A DNA stretch of 64,000 bases from CAYLPU01 sp964385635 (GCA_964385635.1 CAYLPU010000016.1:1-64000), one strand, 5' to 3'; shown: positions 42,794 through 52,429, counted from the stretch's first letter. The notes: a model not told the origin generated them from the letters alone. A program made the numbers and translations.

Positions 42794-43555
42794 TCAACGC
42801 CGTACGAAGGCCTGTACGAACGAGTCGACCATACGCCGGGGGCTGCCACTCATGATCCCTTCCCGTCCCTCGAACGGTGCCCGAACCTCAATGCCCCGGG
42901 AAGTAACCTCAAGCTGACGGATGCCTTTGTCGTGATTGCTGCCCCGCATCTTGAGCACCAGGAGTGCCTTGCGAACAGCGCTCTCGATCTCGACGTAACG
43001 GAGGAGGACATAGGAGTCAACCATAAAAGCAAGGACATCATCCTCTCCTTCGGCCTCACCTAGCAGCGCCACGCTCTCTCGCGTCAACACGGACGTCAAT
43101 CCCTCGCGCTTGAGTGAGTTGATAAATCCATAGACGATGCCCCGCAGGAGCACTGGCTCTTCGCTGATGCGCTCGAAGTGTGAAAGGCTATCAACCAGGA
43201 TCCGTTTGACACCCATCTCCCGCACCAGTCTCTCGATTCGCCCGCCGACCTGCTCCAGATCGGCCCTACTGACCTCCGGGCTGGTCATCACCACACGCAA
43301 CTTCCCCTCCCGCTCCATCCGTCGGAAGTCCCACCCGAAACTAGCCGCATCACGGTAATATTGCTGCGGGAATTCCTCAAAGGTCAATATCAGGCCGGGC
43401 TCTCCGCAGGCCACTATGCCATGGTAAATGAACTGCATCCCCAGTGTCGTCTTGCCCGTGCCCGGCGCGCCTTCAACCAGATTAGCAGTCTGATGCAAGA
43501 AACCCCCACCTAGCATCTCATCCAGGCCCGGGATGCCTGTCTTCACCCGTTCCAT
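42794..43555 (-). CDS. KaiC-like / RAD55-family ATPase, single domain
   Basis: The 253-residue RecA-type ATPase of the KaiC/RadA-like family has one domain: RVKTGIPGLDEMLGGGFLHQTANLVEGAPGTGKTTLGMQF (Walker A in GAPGTGKTT), the Glu pair after LILTFEEFP, Walker B in KRILVDSLSHF, and a C-terminal IRQLEVTSRGIEVR. Single-domain KaiC-like ATPases are common in archaea and in some bacteria beside signalling genes; they are not clock proteins by default. Start 43555 follows GAGGAGG. It sits between a winged-helix gene and two membrane protein genes. Confidence 0.88.
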   Translation of the reverse strand: MERVKTGIPGLDEMLGGGFLHQTANLVEGAPGTGKTTLGMQFIYHGIVACGEPGLILTFEEFPQQYYRDAASFGWDFRRMEREGKLRVVMTSPEVSRADLEQVGGRIERLVREMGVKRILVDSLSHFERISEEPVLLRGIVYGFINSLKREGLTSVLTRESVALLGEAEGEDDVLAFMVDSYVLLRYVEIESAVRKALLVLKMRGSNHDKGIRQLEVTSRGIEVRAPFEGREGIMSGSPRRMVDSFVQAFVRR

Positions 43556-43592
43556 ATGTCCCTCCTCTGACACCTCGTGCCCACGTTACCAT

Positions 43593-43973
43593 TCATCGCC
43601 GCGTCCCCCGGATGATGTGGTAGATCGCCTTGACTCGGAATTGTCGGTCGTCGGACGCCTTCACGAACTGCTCCAGCAACTCCCTGATCTGGTGGTCCGA
43701 GGCCAACGAGTAGACAGTCATGTCACCCAGTCGGTTTTCCTCCAGCACCCCCTCCCGCGCCAGGTCGGCCAGTTCGGTACAGATCGTCTCGACACTGCGA
43801 CCGGCGTAACGGGCAATGTTGTCAGCCGTGTCCGTCGTGTGGGGGTTATCGTGAAAGAAGCGGACCAGGTCCCACTTGACGAAGGAATTGATCTTCGTCT
43901 GCAAGAATTGGAGCAATCGGGGGTCCATGTCTGCCATAAGGCGACCCGCCAGGTCAAGTTCCCTTTCCTCCAT
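43593..43973 (-). CDS. Winged-helix domain protein of signalling operon
   Basis: The 126-residue protein has a predicted winged helix: KINSFVKWDLVRFFHDNPHTTDTADNIARYAGRSVETICTELADLAREGVLEENRLGDMTVYSLA, where NIARYAGRSVETICTELADL looks like the recognition helix region. It has no enzyme motif. ATG 43973 follows AGGAGGG; an in-frame GTG at 43979 is too close to the ribosome site. It starts 19 bases after secA and leads the KaiC-like, membrane and kinase genes, so it may be a DNA-binding or protein-docking part of that module. Confidence 0.7.
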   Translation of the reverse strand: MEERELDLAGRLMADMDPRLLQFLQTKINSFVKWDLVRFFHDNPHTTDTADNIARYAGRSVETICTELADLAREGVLEENRLGDMTVYSLASDHQIRELLEQFVKASDDRQFRVKAIYHIIRGTRR

Positions 43974-43992
43974 TAGCACCCTCCTGTAACTC

Positions 43993-46900
43993 TTAACGTC
44001 TCCGCCGCTGCTTCCGCCCGGCCGCCCGAGGTGGCCGGGGAGCGGCTAATTGGCCCCGTTGTGCCTCCATATCCTGTCGCATGTGGCAGTTCTTGTACTT
44101 CTTGCCACTGCCACACCAGCAAGGGTCATTGCGCCCCAACTTCTGACCCGACTTGACTCCAGCCGGCTGTGCCAGCTGCCCCCCCCTCACCGGCACGCGG
44201 GGGCGCGTCGCTTGCAACCGCCGACGCCTCGGCTGAGCGACCAGAGTCCGCGGCACCAGATAGACGGATCGCGCCACCGTCTCCTGAACACGGGCCAGCA
44301 ATGCTTCGTACATCTCGTGCGCTTCCTTGCGATAAGCCACGAGTGGGTTCTGTTGACCGTAGGCCCGCAGTCCAATGCCCTCGCGCAGAGCCGACAGATC
44401 GGTGAGATGTCGCACCCACAGACCATCCACCGCCCGCAGCATCAATTGCCGGTCACGGAATAGACGGTACGCGTCCACAAGTGCCACCTCGACCTGCGCT
44501 TTTAACTCGTCCGGAAGCCGGCGTACGGGTAGAGCCGCCAGATCCTCGTCAAGTTCCCTTCCCAGCCGCTCGACCACCCGCTGATAGACCAACCGCTGTG
44601 CCGGGTCGGCACTCTGCGCCAGCGCCCGCAGCGTCACGTCCTCCCGCGCTGCCTGCCGGTACACCTGGTGCCCAACGGTACGATTGACCTCATCGTAGGC
44701 ATGCTCCGTCATCTCAAATAACTGCGCTTCGATCTTGGTGGGAGAAAGTTTCCCCCACTGGCGATAGTTCAAATCACCTGGCAGCGGGAAGAAGTTTCGC
44801 AATTCGCTGTAGAGCCCACGCAAGTCCCAATCATCCGGGTCGGGACCAGGTGTGTGGGCGGCGACCACACGTCCAATCTCCTCCCGCACCATGCGCAGCA
44901 CCTGCTCCCGCAGGTCTGATGCGCTGAGCACCTGCCGCCGCTGGGCATAGATCACCTCACGCTGCTTGTTGACCACGTCATCGTACTCCAGCACGTGCTT
45001 GCGGATGTCGAAGTTGTACCCCTCCACCCGCATCTGCGCCGACTCGATAGACTTGTCGAGCCAGGCATGCTGGATGGGCACGTTCTCCTCCACGCCAAGT
45101 CGCTCCATTAGTCCCCGCACCCGTTCGCCACCGAAGCGGTGCATCAACTCATCCCCTAGCGAGATGTAAAAACGGGAAGAGCCAGGGTCACCCTGGCGGC
45201 CGGCCCGGCCCCGCAACTGATTATCAATGCGTCGCGCCTCGTGCCGTTCCGTGCCCAGAATATGCAGACCGCCCATAGCCACCACACGCTCATGGTCTGC
45301 AGCACAACCGCCCACCACCTCAGTCAGCACCTCCGCCCACCGCTCAGAGTAGACTTCTGTCACGTCCTGCCCCCGACGCAGCAACTCCAGTGCCTGGTTC
45401 CAGTGCGCCTGGCTGATCTCGGTCAGATCGCAGCCTTCCTTGCGCAGCCATTCACGAGCCACGCCCTCCGGGTCACCGCCCAGTTTGATGTCTACGCCTC
45501 GACCGGCCATGTTGGTGGCGATCGTCACCGCGCCAGGGCGACCGGCCTGGACGATGATCACCGCTTCCTTCTCATGGTACTTGGCGTTGAGCACCTGGTG
45601 GGGAACGCCCCGCCGCTTGAGCATTCGCGAAAGCCGCTCTGAGGTCTCAATAGCGATGGTACCTACCAGCACCGGCCGGCCTACCTTCTGCAATGCCTCG
45701 ATCTCGTCCACTACGGCCCGGAACTTGGCCCGCTCGGTTCCGTATATCACGTCCGGCAGGTCAAGCCGCTTGAAGTAGCGTCGTCCATTCTCATCGGATG
45801 GCTCGTAGGTGGTCACCATCACGGCTCGACTGAGAGCACGAAGGTCGTCAGCGCGTCCGTTTAGCACCCCAGCGAAAGCAACTTCCTCAATCTCATCCAC
45901 CGACCGCTCGCAAGTGACCAGATCGCCATAGGTGGCGCGGTACTCGACGTTGGTGGGGAGCACCACCACGTCCAGGTCATAGATCGCCTGGAACTCCTTC
46001 TCCTCCGTCTTGGCTGTGCCGGTCATACCGGCCAGTTCTTCATACATGCGGAAGTAGTTCTGGAAGGTGATGGTGGCGTAGGTCAGGCTCTCGCGCCGTA
46101 CCGCCACACCTTCTTTAGCCTCGATCGCCTGATGCAACCCCTCAGAGAAACGTCGCCCATGCATCAGCCGGCCGGTGAACTCATCCACGATGATCACCTC
46201 GCCATCCTTGACGATGTAGTGCTTGTCCCGCTTGTAGACGACGTATGCCCGCAGTGCGTTATCGAGGTAAGGCAGCATGTGGGCGCGCTTGGGGTCATAG
46301 ATGCTCTCCCCCGTTTCGACCTCCGGGAGCATCTGCTCGACACGCTCGATCCCTTGCTCCGTCAGCGTGACGATCTGGGTCCTTTCCTCCAGCACGTAGT
46401 CGCCGTCCGGCTCATCCCGCTCAACGCTCTCGGGGCTGCTGGGTCGCAACCGGCGCACGATGTCAGTGAAACGACGATAGAGTTCCGAGGATTCCTCTGC
46501 CGGGCCGGAGATGATAAGTGGCGTGCGCGCCTCGTCAATCAGGATATTGTCCACCTCGTCAATGATGGCGTAGCGGAGTTCCCGCTGTACGCACGCACTC
46601 AGATCGTGCGCCATGTTGTCGCGCAGGTAGTCGAACCCGAACTCGTTGTTGGTACCGTAGGTAATGTCAGCCAGATAGGCATAGCGCCGGGAGACGGGCC
46701 GTAGGTTCAGGAAGCGGTCGTCAGCCGAGGGATAGTCAGGGTCAAAAAGGAAAGAGCCCCGGTTGGGATCAGCGGCTGCCGATTGGATCACCCCCACTGA
46801 TAGACCCAGTGCATGATAGACCGACCCCATCCACTGCACGCCCACTCTAGAGAGGTAGTCGTTGGGCGTAATCAGATGAGCACCCCTCCCTTCCAGCGCG

Positions 46901-47256
46901 TTGACATAGAGCGGCAACGTGGCAACGAGAGTCTTCCCCTCGCCGGTCTTCATCTCCGCGATCTTCCCCCGGTGGAGGATGATGCCACCGATCAGTTGCA
47001 CGTCGTAGTGGCGCAGACCAATGGTGCGCTTGGCCGCCTCGCGCACAGCCGCGAAAGCCTCAACCAGAATGTCGTCGAGCGTCTCGCCGTGCGCCAGACG
47101 CTGGCGAAACTCATCCGTCTTGGCCCGCAGTTGAGCATCATCCAGCGCCTCAAACGATTGCTCGAGCGCGTTGACACCCTCGACCACTTTCTGCAGCCGA
47201 GCGATCTCGCGCTGATTAGAGTTGCCAACTACTTTGGTGAATAGCCCACGCAACAT
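43993..47256 (-). CDS. secA: Preprotein translocase ATPase SecA
   Basis: This ATPase drives Sec-dependent export through SecYEG. The 1087-residue protein is longer than the usual 800-950. It has Walker A in AEMKTGEGKTL, the DEVD helicase box in IIDEVDNILIDEARTPLIISG, TNMAGRGVDIKLGG, the RGRAGRQGDPG motif, the long scaffold helix (LEYDDVVNKQREVIY) and a C-terminal zinc-binding tail CWCGSGKKYKNCH followed by a basic end. I chose ATG 47256 (MLRGLFTKVVGN, the family start); GTG 47277 is in frame but would leave only a few bases of leader after the promoter at 47291-47319. Extra sequence lies in the second nucleotide-binding region. Confidence 0.97.
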   Translation of the reverse strand: MLRGLFTKVVGNSNQREIARLQKVVEGVNALEQSFEALDDAQLRAKTDEFRQRLAHGETLDDILVEAFAAVREAAKRTIGLRHYDVQLIGGIILHRGKIAEMKTGEGKTLVATLPLYVNALEGRGAHLITPNDYLSRVGVQWMGSVYHALGLSVGVIQSAAADPNRGSFLFDPDYPSADDRFLNLRPVSRRYAYLADITYGTNNEFGFDYLRDNMAHDLSACVQRELRYAIIDEVDNILIDEARTPLIISGPAEESSELYRRFTDIVRRLRPSSPESVERDEPDGDYVLEERTQIVTLTEQGIERVEQMLPEVETGESIYDPKRAHMLPYLDNALRAYVVYKRDKHYIVKDGEVIIVDEFTGRLMHGRRFSEGLHQAIEAKEGVAVRRESLTYATITFQNYFRMYEELAGMTGTAKTEEKEFQAIYDLDVVVLPTNVEYRATYGDLVTCERSVDEIEEVAFAGVLNGRADDLRALSRAVMVTTYEPSDENGRRYFKRLDLPDVIYGTERAKFRAVVDEIEALQKVGRPVLVGTIAIETSERLSRMLKRRGVPHQVLNAKYHEKEAVIIVQAGRPGAVTIATNMAGRGVDIKLGGDPEGVAREWLRKEGCDLTEISQAHWNQALELLRRGQDVTEVYSERWAEVLTEVVGGCAADHERVVAMGGLHILGTERHEARRIDNQLRGRAGRQGDPGSSRFYISLGDELMHRFGGERVRGLMERLGVEENVPIQHAWLDKSIESAQMRVEGYNFDIRKHVLEYDDVVNKQREVIYAQRRQVLSASDLREQVLRMVREEIGRVVAAHTPGPDPDDWDLRGLYSELRNFFPLPGDLNYRQWGKLSPTKIEAQLFEMTEHAYDEVNRTVGHQVYRQAAREDVTLRALAQSADPAQRLVYQRVVERLGRELDEDLAALPVRRLPDELKAQVEVALVDAYRLFRDRQLMLRAVDGLWVRHLTDLSALREGIGLRAYGQQNPLVAYRKEAHEMYEALLARVQETVARSVYLVPRTLVAQPRRRRLQATRPRVPVRGGQLAQPAGVKSGQKLGRNDPCWCGSGKKYKNCHMRQDMEAQRGQLAAPRPPRAAGRKQRRRR

Positions 47257-47290
47257 CAACCGTTCCAACTCCTTCACAAATCACCCGCTC

Positions 47291-47319
47291 ATTATACCCC
47301 GCAGACGACGCAAATGCAA
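47291..47319 (-). promoter_or_regulatory. Promoter for secA
   Basis: On the minus strand, TTGCAT (47319-47314), a 17-base spacer and TATAAT (47296-47291) form a good sigma-70 promoter. Transcription from about 47284 would leave a leader of about 28 nt before ATG 47256, consistent with the chosen secA start. Confidence 0.65.
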
Positions 47320-47353
47320 GCAGCCCTCGCCGAACTGGAGAGCAGTGAGCGAT

Positions 47354-47615
47354 AAGTGCCGTGTGGAGAACACAGGTCGGCGCGTTGAGCGAGAGAGCGA
47401 ACGGTTGCGCCGCCCCGACTGCGATCGTGTGATCACCGCCATCCAGGCTTTGGCGGAGACGCCCCATCCTTCCGGCGTCAAACAACTGGGACCCGGCATC
47501 TACCGCCTGCGCGTGGGTAACTCTACCGCGTGATCTACCAGGTGCTGGACGACGAACACCTGCTCCTCATTGGCCGCGTCATACGCTGTTCGGAATGCAC
47601 CTACCGCAAGTGGCG
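47354..47615 (+). pseudogene. Frameshifted RelE/ParE-type toxin remnant
   Basis: In one frame the sequence reads RRPDCDRVITAIQALAETPHPSGVKQL followed by GPGIYRLRVGN, typical of the RelE/ParE fold, then runs to a stop. Two bases later a shifted frame continues as YRVIYQVLDDEHLLLIGRVIR, the expected remainder of the toxin. The break is at about 47519-47524 (GGTAAC, extra TC, TACCGC). No start codon with a ribosome site and no partner antitoxin are apparent, so it is inactive. Confidence 0.6.
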
Positions 47616-47680
47616 GCAGTTGTTCGAGGAGACTGCGGAGTATGATACCGAACCAATCCGCAATCCGCAATCCACAATCG

Positions 47681-48889
47681 CTACCACACTCGACAGACCA
47701 GCCCCTTCAGGTACGCCCCCTCCGGGAAGGCCAGTGCAACCGGGTGATCGGCCCCTTGCGCCAGGTGTCCAATGATCTGCGCCTCCCGCTCCGCGTCCAC
47801 CGCCGCGCCAAAGATGATCTTCTGGAACAAGTCGGCGGAGACAGCGCCAGAGCAGGAACAGGTGAACAGTGTCCCACCCGGCCGGAGCAACTGGAAAGCC
47901 AGCAGGTTGACATCTTTATAGGCCCGCGCCGCCCGCTCCACCTCCCGCCCGCCGCGGGCGAACCTGGGCGGATCAAGCACGACGACGTCAAAGCGGCGAC
48001 TTTGGGCACGGTAGCCGCGTAAGACGCTGAAGACGTCGCCTTCCACGTATTCCACGCCGCGATGCTCAAAGCCGTTGAGGGCAAAGTTGCGCCGCGCCAG
48101 GTTCAGCGCCGGAGCCGAACTTTCGACCAACGTGACCTGCGCCGCCCCGCCCGCTGCCGCACAGACGCCGAAACCCCCGGCATAAGCAAAGGCGTCAAGC
48201 ACCTCCGCCCCATCGCAGAAAGCCGACAGCCGCGCCCGGTTCTCCCGCTGATCCAGGTAGAAGCCGGTCTTGTGGCCTCGCTGGACATCCACCAGGAAAC
48301 GATGACCGTTCTCCAGGACCTCCACCAACTCTGGTGACTCTTCCCCCCATAGCCGCCCTGTGCGCTGCCCCAGCCCCTCCTTCACCCTCACATCCACGTC
48401 GGAGCGTTCGTACACGCCGCGCACACCATCCACCGAACCAACCAACAAACCAACTAACTCATCCCTCCACCGTTCGACTCCCAGGGTCAGAAATTGGATC
48501 ACCAGCCACTCCCCATACCGGTCTACGATCAGCCCCGGCAGGTAATCCGATTCGGCGTGCACGAGCCGATAGGCCGTGGTGGCCGGGTCATCGGCGAGAG
48601 CCTGACGGGCGGCGACTGCCCGCTCCAGCCGCCGCCGCCAGAACTCCCGATCAACAACCTCATCCCGCTCCCAGGTCAGCAACCGCACTGCGATCTGGGA
48701 GCGCCGGTTGAGGTAGCCTCGCGCCAGCCAGTTGCGGCCCGCGTCGCGCACATCGACGATGTCACCGGCCGCCACCTCCCCCTCAATGCGCTCGATCGCG
48801 CCGGAGAAGATCCAGGGGTGGCGCTGCAGTACCGGCCTGGCACGTTTGTGCTTGAGGATGACCACCCCGTTCGCATCACCATTTGTCAT
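47681..48889 (-). CDS. RlmI-type 23S rRNA (cytosine-C5) methyltransferase
   Basis: The 402-residue SAM-dependent enzyme of the RlmI/YccW family methylates cytosine-C5 in rRNA. It has an N-terminal PUA-like domain (LKHKRARPVLQRHPWIFSGAIERIEGE), a middle region with VHAESDYLPGLIVDRYG, the GHKTGFYLDQRENR motif, the SAM-binding VLDAFAYAGGFGV, DPPRFARGG (motif IV) and FTCSCSGAVS with the catalytic Cys. Its start lies inside ATTTGTC heptads that lack a ribosome site, so 48889 is uncertain by a few codons. It starts 19 bases after the alpha-oxoamine synthase stop. Confidence 0.88.
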   Translation of the reverse strand: MTNGDANGVVILKHKRARPVLQRHPWIFSGAIERIEGEVAAGDIVDVRDAGRNWLARGYLNRRSQIAVRLLTWERDEVVDREFWRRRLERAVAARQALADDPATTAYRLVHAESDYLPGLIVDRYGEWLVIQFLTLGVERWRDELVGLLVGSVDGVRGVYERSDVDVRVKEGLGQRTGRLWGEESPELVEVLENGHRFLVDVQRGHKTGFYLDQRENRARLSAFCDGAEVLDAFAYAGGFGVCAAAGGAAQVTLVESSAPALNLARRNFALNGFEHRGVEYVEGDVFSVLRGYRAQSRRFDVVVLDPPRFARGGREVERAARAYKDVNLLAFQLLRPGGTLFTCSCSGAVSADLFQKIIFGAAVDAEREAQIIGHLAQGADHPVALAFPEGAYLKGLVCRVW

Positions 48890-48911
48890 TTGTTCATTTG
48901 CTCATTTGTCA
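48878..48911. repeat. CATTTGT heptad-type repeat at rlmI start
   Basis: Four imperfect units (ATTTGTC, ATTTGTT, ATTTGCT, ATTTGTC) span the 5' end of the methyltransferase gene. A longer array of the same units lies at 52430-52485 beside ligA. On the minus strand they create several ATG triplets, making start prediction unreliable. Confidence 0.6.
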
Positions 48912-50099
48912 CTCAATCACCCCCACCGCCTTACCCGCCCGCTCGAAGACGTCTAGCGCGTAGGCAATGTCCTCCTCCGAGTGAGCCGCCGTCACGTTGG
49001 CCCGCAACCGCGCCAACCCGACCGGCACGGCAGGAGAGACCACCGGCAGCACGAAGATGCCCTCCTCCTGGCACAACTTCGTCATCTGAAAGGCCCGTTC
49101 GTCCTCGCCGCAGATGATGGGCACGATGGGAGTCTCGCTGTTGAGCGTATCGAAGCCTCGCGCCTTGAGACCACCCAGGAACAGTTCGACGTTACGCCGC
49201 AGTCGCCTCACGCGCTCCGGCTCCTCCTCAATCACCTCGAACGATGCCGTGGCGGCGGCGGTCTGCGCCGGGGGCAGCGAGGCCGAGAAGACAAACGCCC
49301 GCGCCACGTGCTTCAGATATGAGATGATTTCTTGCTTCCCCGCCACGTACCCTCCGACGCTGGGGATAGACTTGGAGAGCGTGCCCATGTACAGGTCAAT
49401 GGCTCCTTCGAGCCCAAAGTGCTCCTCGATGCCATGACCTGTCTCGCCCAGCACGCCCACGCTGTGCGCCTCGTCCACCATCAGCAGCACGCCGTGCTCG
49501 CGACACAGACGGCTGACCTCGGGCAGATTAATGACGTCGCCATCCATACTGAAGACAGCGTCCACGACGACCAGGCAGCCAGCGTCAGGGTCAGCCTGTT
49601 GCAGCCGTCGCTCCAGGTCGGCCATATCGTTGTGGCGGAAACGAAGGAATTTGGCCTGGCTGAGCAGGCAGCCATCCACGATACTGGCGTGGTTGAACTT
49701 GTCGCAGATGACGACGTCGTTGCGGCCCACGAGCGCAGCCACCGTCGCCAGGTTGGTGACGTAGCCACTGGAGTAAACAATGGCCGCCTCGGCCTTCTTG
49801 AAGCGGGCGATCGTCTGCTCCAGTTCCTCGTGCAGCGGCAGCGTGCCGGCCAGGATACGGACACCTTGAGTGCCCGTCCCGTAGCGGGCCAGCGCCTCCT
49901 GCGCCGCCGCTGTAATCTTCGGATGTCTCAGCAGGTCCAGGTAACTGTAGCCGGCGAACAGGAGCATGCGCCGCCCATTGACCGTGACCCAGGCCCCGTC
50001 CAGTTCGGAGATGGGCTGCAAGTAGAAATACAACCCATTCTCCCGAAGCCCGTCCACCCGCCGGTTCATCTCCTCAATGCGTCTTTGGATCGGATTCAT
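48909..50099 (-). CDS. Alpha-oxoamine synthase family PLP enzyme
   Basis: The 396-residue enzyme belongs to the family of glycine C-acetyltransferase (Kbl), 8-amino-7-oxononanoate synthase (BioF) and serine palmitoyltransferase, which condense an amino acid with an acyl-CoA. It has NGRRMLLFAGYSYLDL, the GTGTQGVRILAGTLPLHEELE segment, VVDAVFSMDGD, MVDEAHSVGVLG and the PLP Lys in GTLSKSIPSVGGY. No neighbouring threonine dehydrogenase or biotin genes are present, so the acyl partner is open. Start 50099 has GGAGGG 10 bases upstream; the longer open frame is not conserved-looking. TATAAT at 50138-50133 may be its promoter -10. Confidence 0.85.
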   Translation of the reverse strand: MNPIQRRIEEMNRRVDGLRENGLYFYLQPISELDGAWVTVNGRRMLLFAGYSYLDLLRHPKITAAAQEALARYGTGTQGVRILAGTLPLHEELEQTIARFKKAEAAIVYSSGYVTNLATVAALVGRNDVVICDKFNHASIVDGCLLSQAKFLRFRHNDMADLERRLQQADPDAGCLVVVDAVFSMDGDVINLPEVSRLCREHGVLLMVDEAHSVGVLGETGHGIEEHFGLEGAIDLYMGTLSKSIPSVGGYVAGKQEIISYLKHVARAFVFSASLPPAQTAAATASFEVIEEEPERVRRLRRNVELFLGGLKARGFDTLNSETPIVPIICGEDERAFQMTKLCQEEGIFVLPVVSPAVPVGLARLRANVTAAHSEEDIAYALDVFERAGKAVGVIE

Positions 50100-50335
50100 A
50101 ATGGCTATTCCCTCCAGGTGAAGATTTCGCAGATTATAACACAATTTGTGCCTTATAGTAAGCCAGAGACAGAGCGTCACGCAAGGAAGATGAAGAAATG
50201 GAGAATGGAAAGCCACCTCCCGGCGCGACGAGGAGAAGTTGGATCACTACCTCGACATTCCCCGGTACCGCGATGCGGGACAGCGCCTTCTGGAGAACGT
50301 CGTTAACGGCCAAGCGCTCCTTCTCACCACCTCCA
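50100..50335. other. Gap between ligA and alpha-oxoamine synthase gene
   Basis: This 236-base gap has a minus-strand TATAAT at 50138-50133 and no clear -35. Short plus-strand reading (DHYLDIPRYRDAGQRLLENVV near 50242-50303) looks protein-like but I recognise no family, and it has no start with a ribosome site. It may be a gene fragment. Confidence 0.3.
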
Positions 50336-52399
50336 TCAAGCACTCAGCGGAAACCTCAGTTGCCCTCCCTCATCTCCTGGGCCGACCATTTCCAACAGCC
50401 GCGCCTCATCAATCATCGGCACCTCCAGTTGCTGCGCTTTGCGGTGCTTTGCGCCGCCGGGCGACTCCCCCACCACCAGGTAGCCTGTCTTGCGGCTGAC
50501 GCTGCCAGTCACCCGCCCACCGTGCCGCTCAATGAGCCGGGTGGCCTCTTCCCGGCTCATCGTCGGCAACGTACCGGTGATGACGAAGGTCAGGCCCACC
50601 AGTGGACCTTCCGCAGGCGTAGCAGGGGTCTCCTGCTCCAGTCTCACCCCTGCCCGGCGCAACTTCTCAACAAATTTCTGGTTGCGAGGACGGGCAAACC
50701 ACTCCACAATGGCTCCGGCTGTGTGCGGCCCCAACCCCTCAATACCTTCCAGTTCCTCGCGGTCGGCATCCGCCAGTTCGTCCAGCGAGCGATAACATTG
50801 CGCCAGCAACCGGGCCACGGTGCCGCCCACACCCTGGATGCCCAACGCGGCGATGACCTGCGCCAGCGGCCGATCCTTGCTGGCCTCAATGGCCCTCAGC
50901 AGGTTGTCCGTGCTCTTTTCGGCAAAACCTTCCAACTGCAGCAGGTCCTCCCGCTCGAGATAGTACAAATCGGCGGCATTCTGCACCAGGTTGCGCTCCA
51001 CCAGAAGTCGCGCCGTCCGCTCACCCAGCCCCTCGACGTCCATCACGGCGGCGAAGTACCCCGCGCGCCGCACACGCTGCTCCGGGCAGGCAACGTTGAT
51101 GCAATAGACCGCCACCTCGTCCTCTGGCGAGACCACCGGCTCGCCACAAGAGGGACAAACCTTCGGCAGATCGTAGACTTTCTTCCTCCCCGTGCGCGCC
51201 GCGACCACCGGCCCGACGACGTAGGGAATCACGTCGCCAGCACGCTTGACGATAACCCGATCGCCGATACGGATGTCCTTACGCTGCAAGTCCTCGAAAT
51301 TGTGCAGAGTGGCCTTGCGAATGGTGACACCACCCAGTTGCATTGGCTTCAGCACGGCGTAAGGGGTCAGTGCACCGGTGCGCCCCACGTTAACGCCGAT
51401 GCCCAACACCTCGGTCATCGCCTCCCGGCCGGGAAATTTGAAGGCGATCGCGCCCCGTGGCGCTCGCCCCACCATTCCCATCTCCGCCTGCGTCGCCAGG
51501 TTGTCCACCTTAATCACCAGGCCATCCACTTCATAGGGCACCATGTCCCGCTTTCCGATCCAACCCTCGCAGTAAGCGATCACCTCGTCCAACGACTCGA
51601 AGCGGGCGACGTGCTCCGAGACAGGAAAGCCCAACTCACGCAGGTAGGCCAGTCTCTCCCACTGGGTGGACTGCACTGGGCCATCTACTTCGACGATACC
51701 GTAGCAGAGCAAGGTAATGGGACGGGAGGAAGTGACGCGCGGGTCGAGTTGACGCAAACTGCCCGCCGCCGCGTTGCGTGGGTTGGCGAAGAGTTTCTCC
51801 CCCATCTCAGCCTGCCGCCGGTTCAGCGCCTCGAACTCCTCGATCAGCATCATCGCCTCGCCGCGCACGACCAGACGGTGGGGCGGCGACTCCTCTCCCA
51901 TCCCGGCAACGGGGATGCGCAGCGGCAAGGTGCGCACAGTGCGCAGATTGGACGTCACGTCCTCGCCGACGTACCCGTCTCCCCTCGTCGCCCCCAGCAC
52001 GAAGAGACCATCCTCGTAGTGCAGCACGACCGTCAGCCCATCCAGTTTGGGCTCGACCACCCAGGCGAGCTCGTGTGCGTCGGGCGGGATGAACTTACTC
52101 ACCCGCTCCCACCAGGCGCGGACCTCCTCACCGCTGGTGGCCTTGTCCAGGCTAAGGATGGGGGCGGGATGCTCCACCTTGACAAACCCCTCGGCAGGCT
52201 GCGCTCCTACCCGCTGAGTCGGCGAGTCAGGAGTGATCAGTGCCGGGTACTCCGCCTCCAGCGTGCGCAGATCGTCCATCAGCGCATCATACTCGGCGTC
52301 GCTGACGAGGGGCACATTCAGCACGTAATAGCGATAGTTATGATAGTTGATCTCGTGCCGCAGTCGCGCAATGCGCTCCACGACCTCACCTTGATCCAT
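50336..52399 (-). CDS. ligA: NAD-dependent DNA ligase LigA
   Basis: This replicative ligase seals nicks using NAD. The 687-residue protein has the Ia domain (INYHNYRYYVLNVPLVSDAEYDALM), the adenylation Lys in WVVEPKLDGLTVV, the OB fold, the four-Cys zinc site (CPSCGEPV...YCINVACPE), helix-hairpin-helix repeats and a C-terminal BRCT domain beginning GLTFVITGTLPTMSREEA. I start at ATG 52399, 8 bases after GGGAG; ATG 52432 lies inside the heptad repeats and has no ribosome site. An in-frame palindrome-free C-terminus (GQLRFPLSA) ends the gene. Confidence 0.96.
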   Translation of the reverse strand: MDQGEVVERIARLRHEINYHNYRYYVLNVPLVSDAEYDALMDDLRTLEAEYPALITPDSPTQRVGAQPAEGFVKVEHPAPILSLDKATSGEEVRAWWERVSKFIPPDAHELAWVVEPKLDGLTVVLHYEDGLFVLGATRGDGYVGEDVTSNLRTVRTLPLRIPVAGMGEESPPHRLVVRGEAMMLIEEFEALNRRQAEMGEKLFANPRNAAAGSLRQLDPRVTSSRPITLLCYGIVEVDGPVQSTQWERLAYLRELGFPVSEHVARFESLDEVIAYCEGWIGKRDMVPYEVDGLVIKVDNLATQAEMGMVGRAPRGAIAFKFPGREAMTEVLGIGVNVGRTGALTPYAVLKPMQLGGVTIRKATLHNFEDLQRKDIRIGDRVIVKRAGDVIPYVVGPVVAARTGRKKVYDLPKVCPSCGEPVVSPEDEVAVYCINVACPEQRVRRAGYFAAVMDVEGLGERTARLLVERNLVQNAADLYYLEREDLLQLEGFAEKSTDNLLRAIEASKDRPLAQVIAALGIQGVGGTVARLLAQCYRSLDELADADREELEGIEGLGPHTAGAIVEWFARPRNQKFVEKLRRAGVRLEQETPATPAEGPLVGLTFVITGTLPTMSREEATRLIERHGGRVTGSVSRKTGYLVVGESPGGAKHRKAQQLEVPMIDEARLLEMVGPGDEGGQLRFPLSA

Positions 52400-52429
52400 T
52401 TCCGTCACTCCCGAGACTTGTTCATCTGC

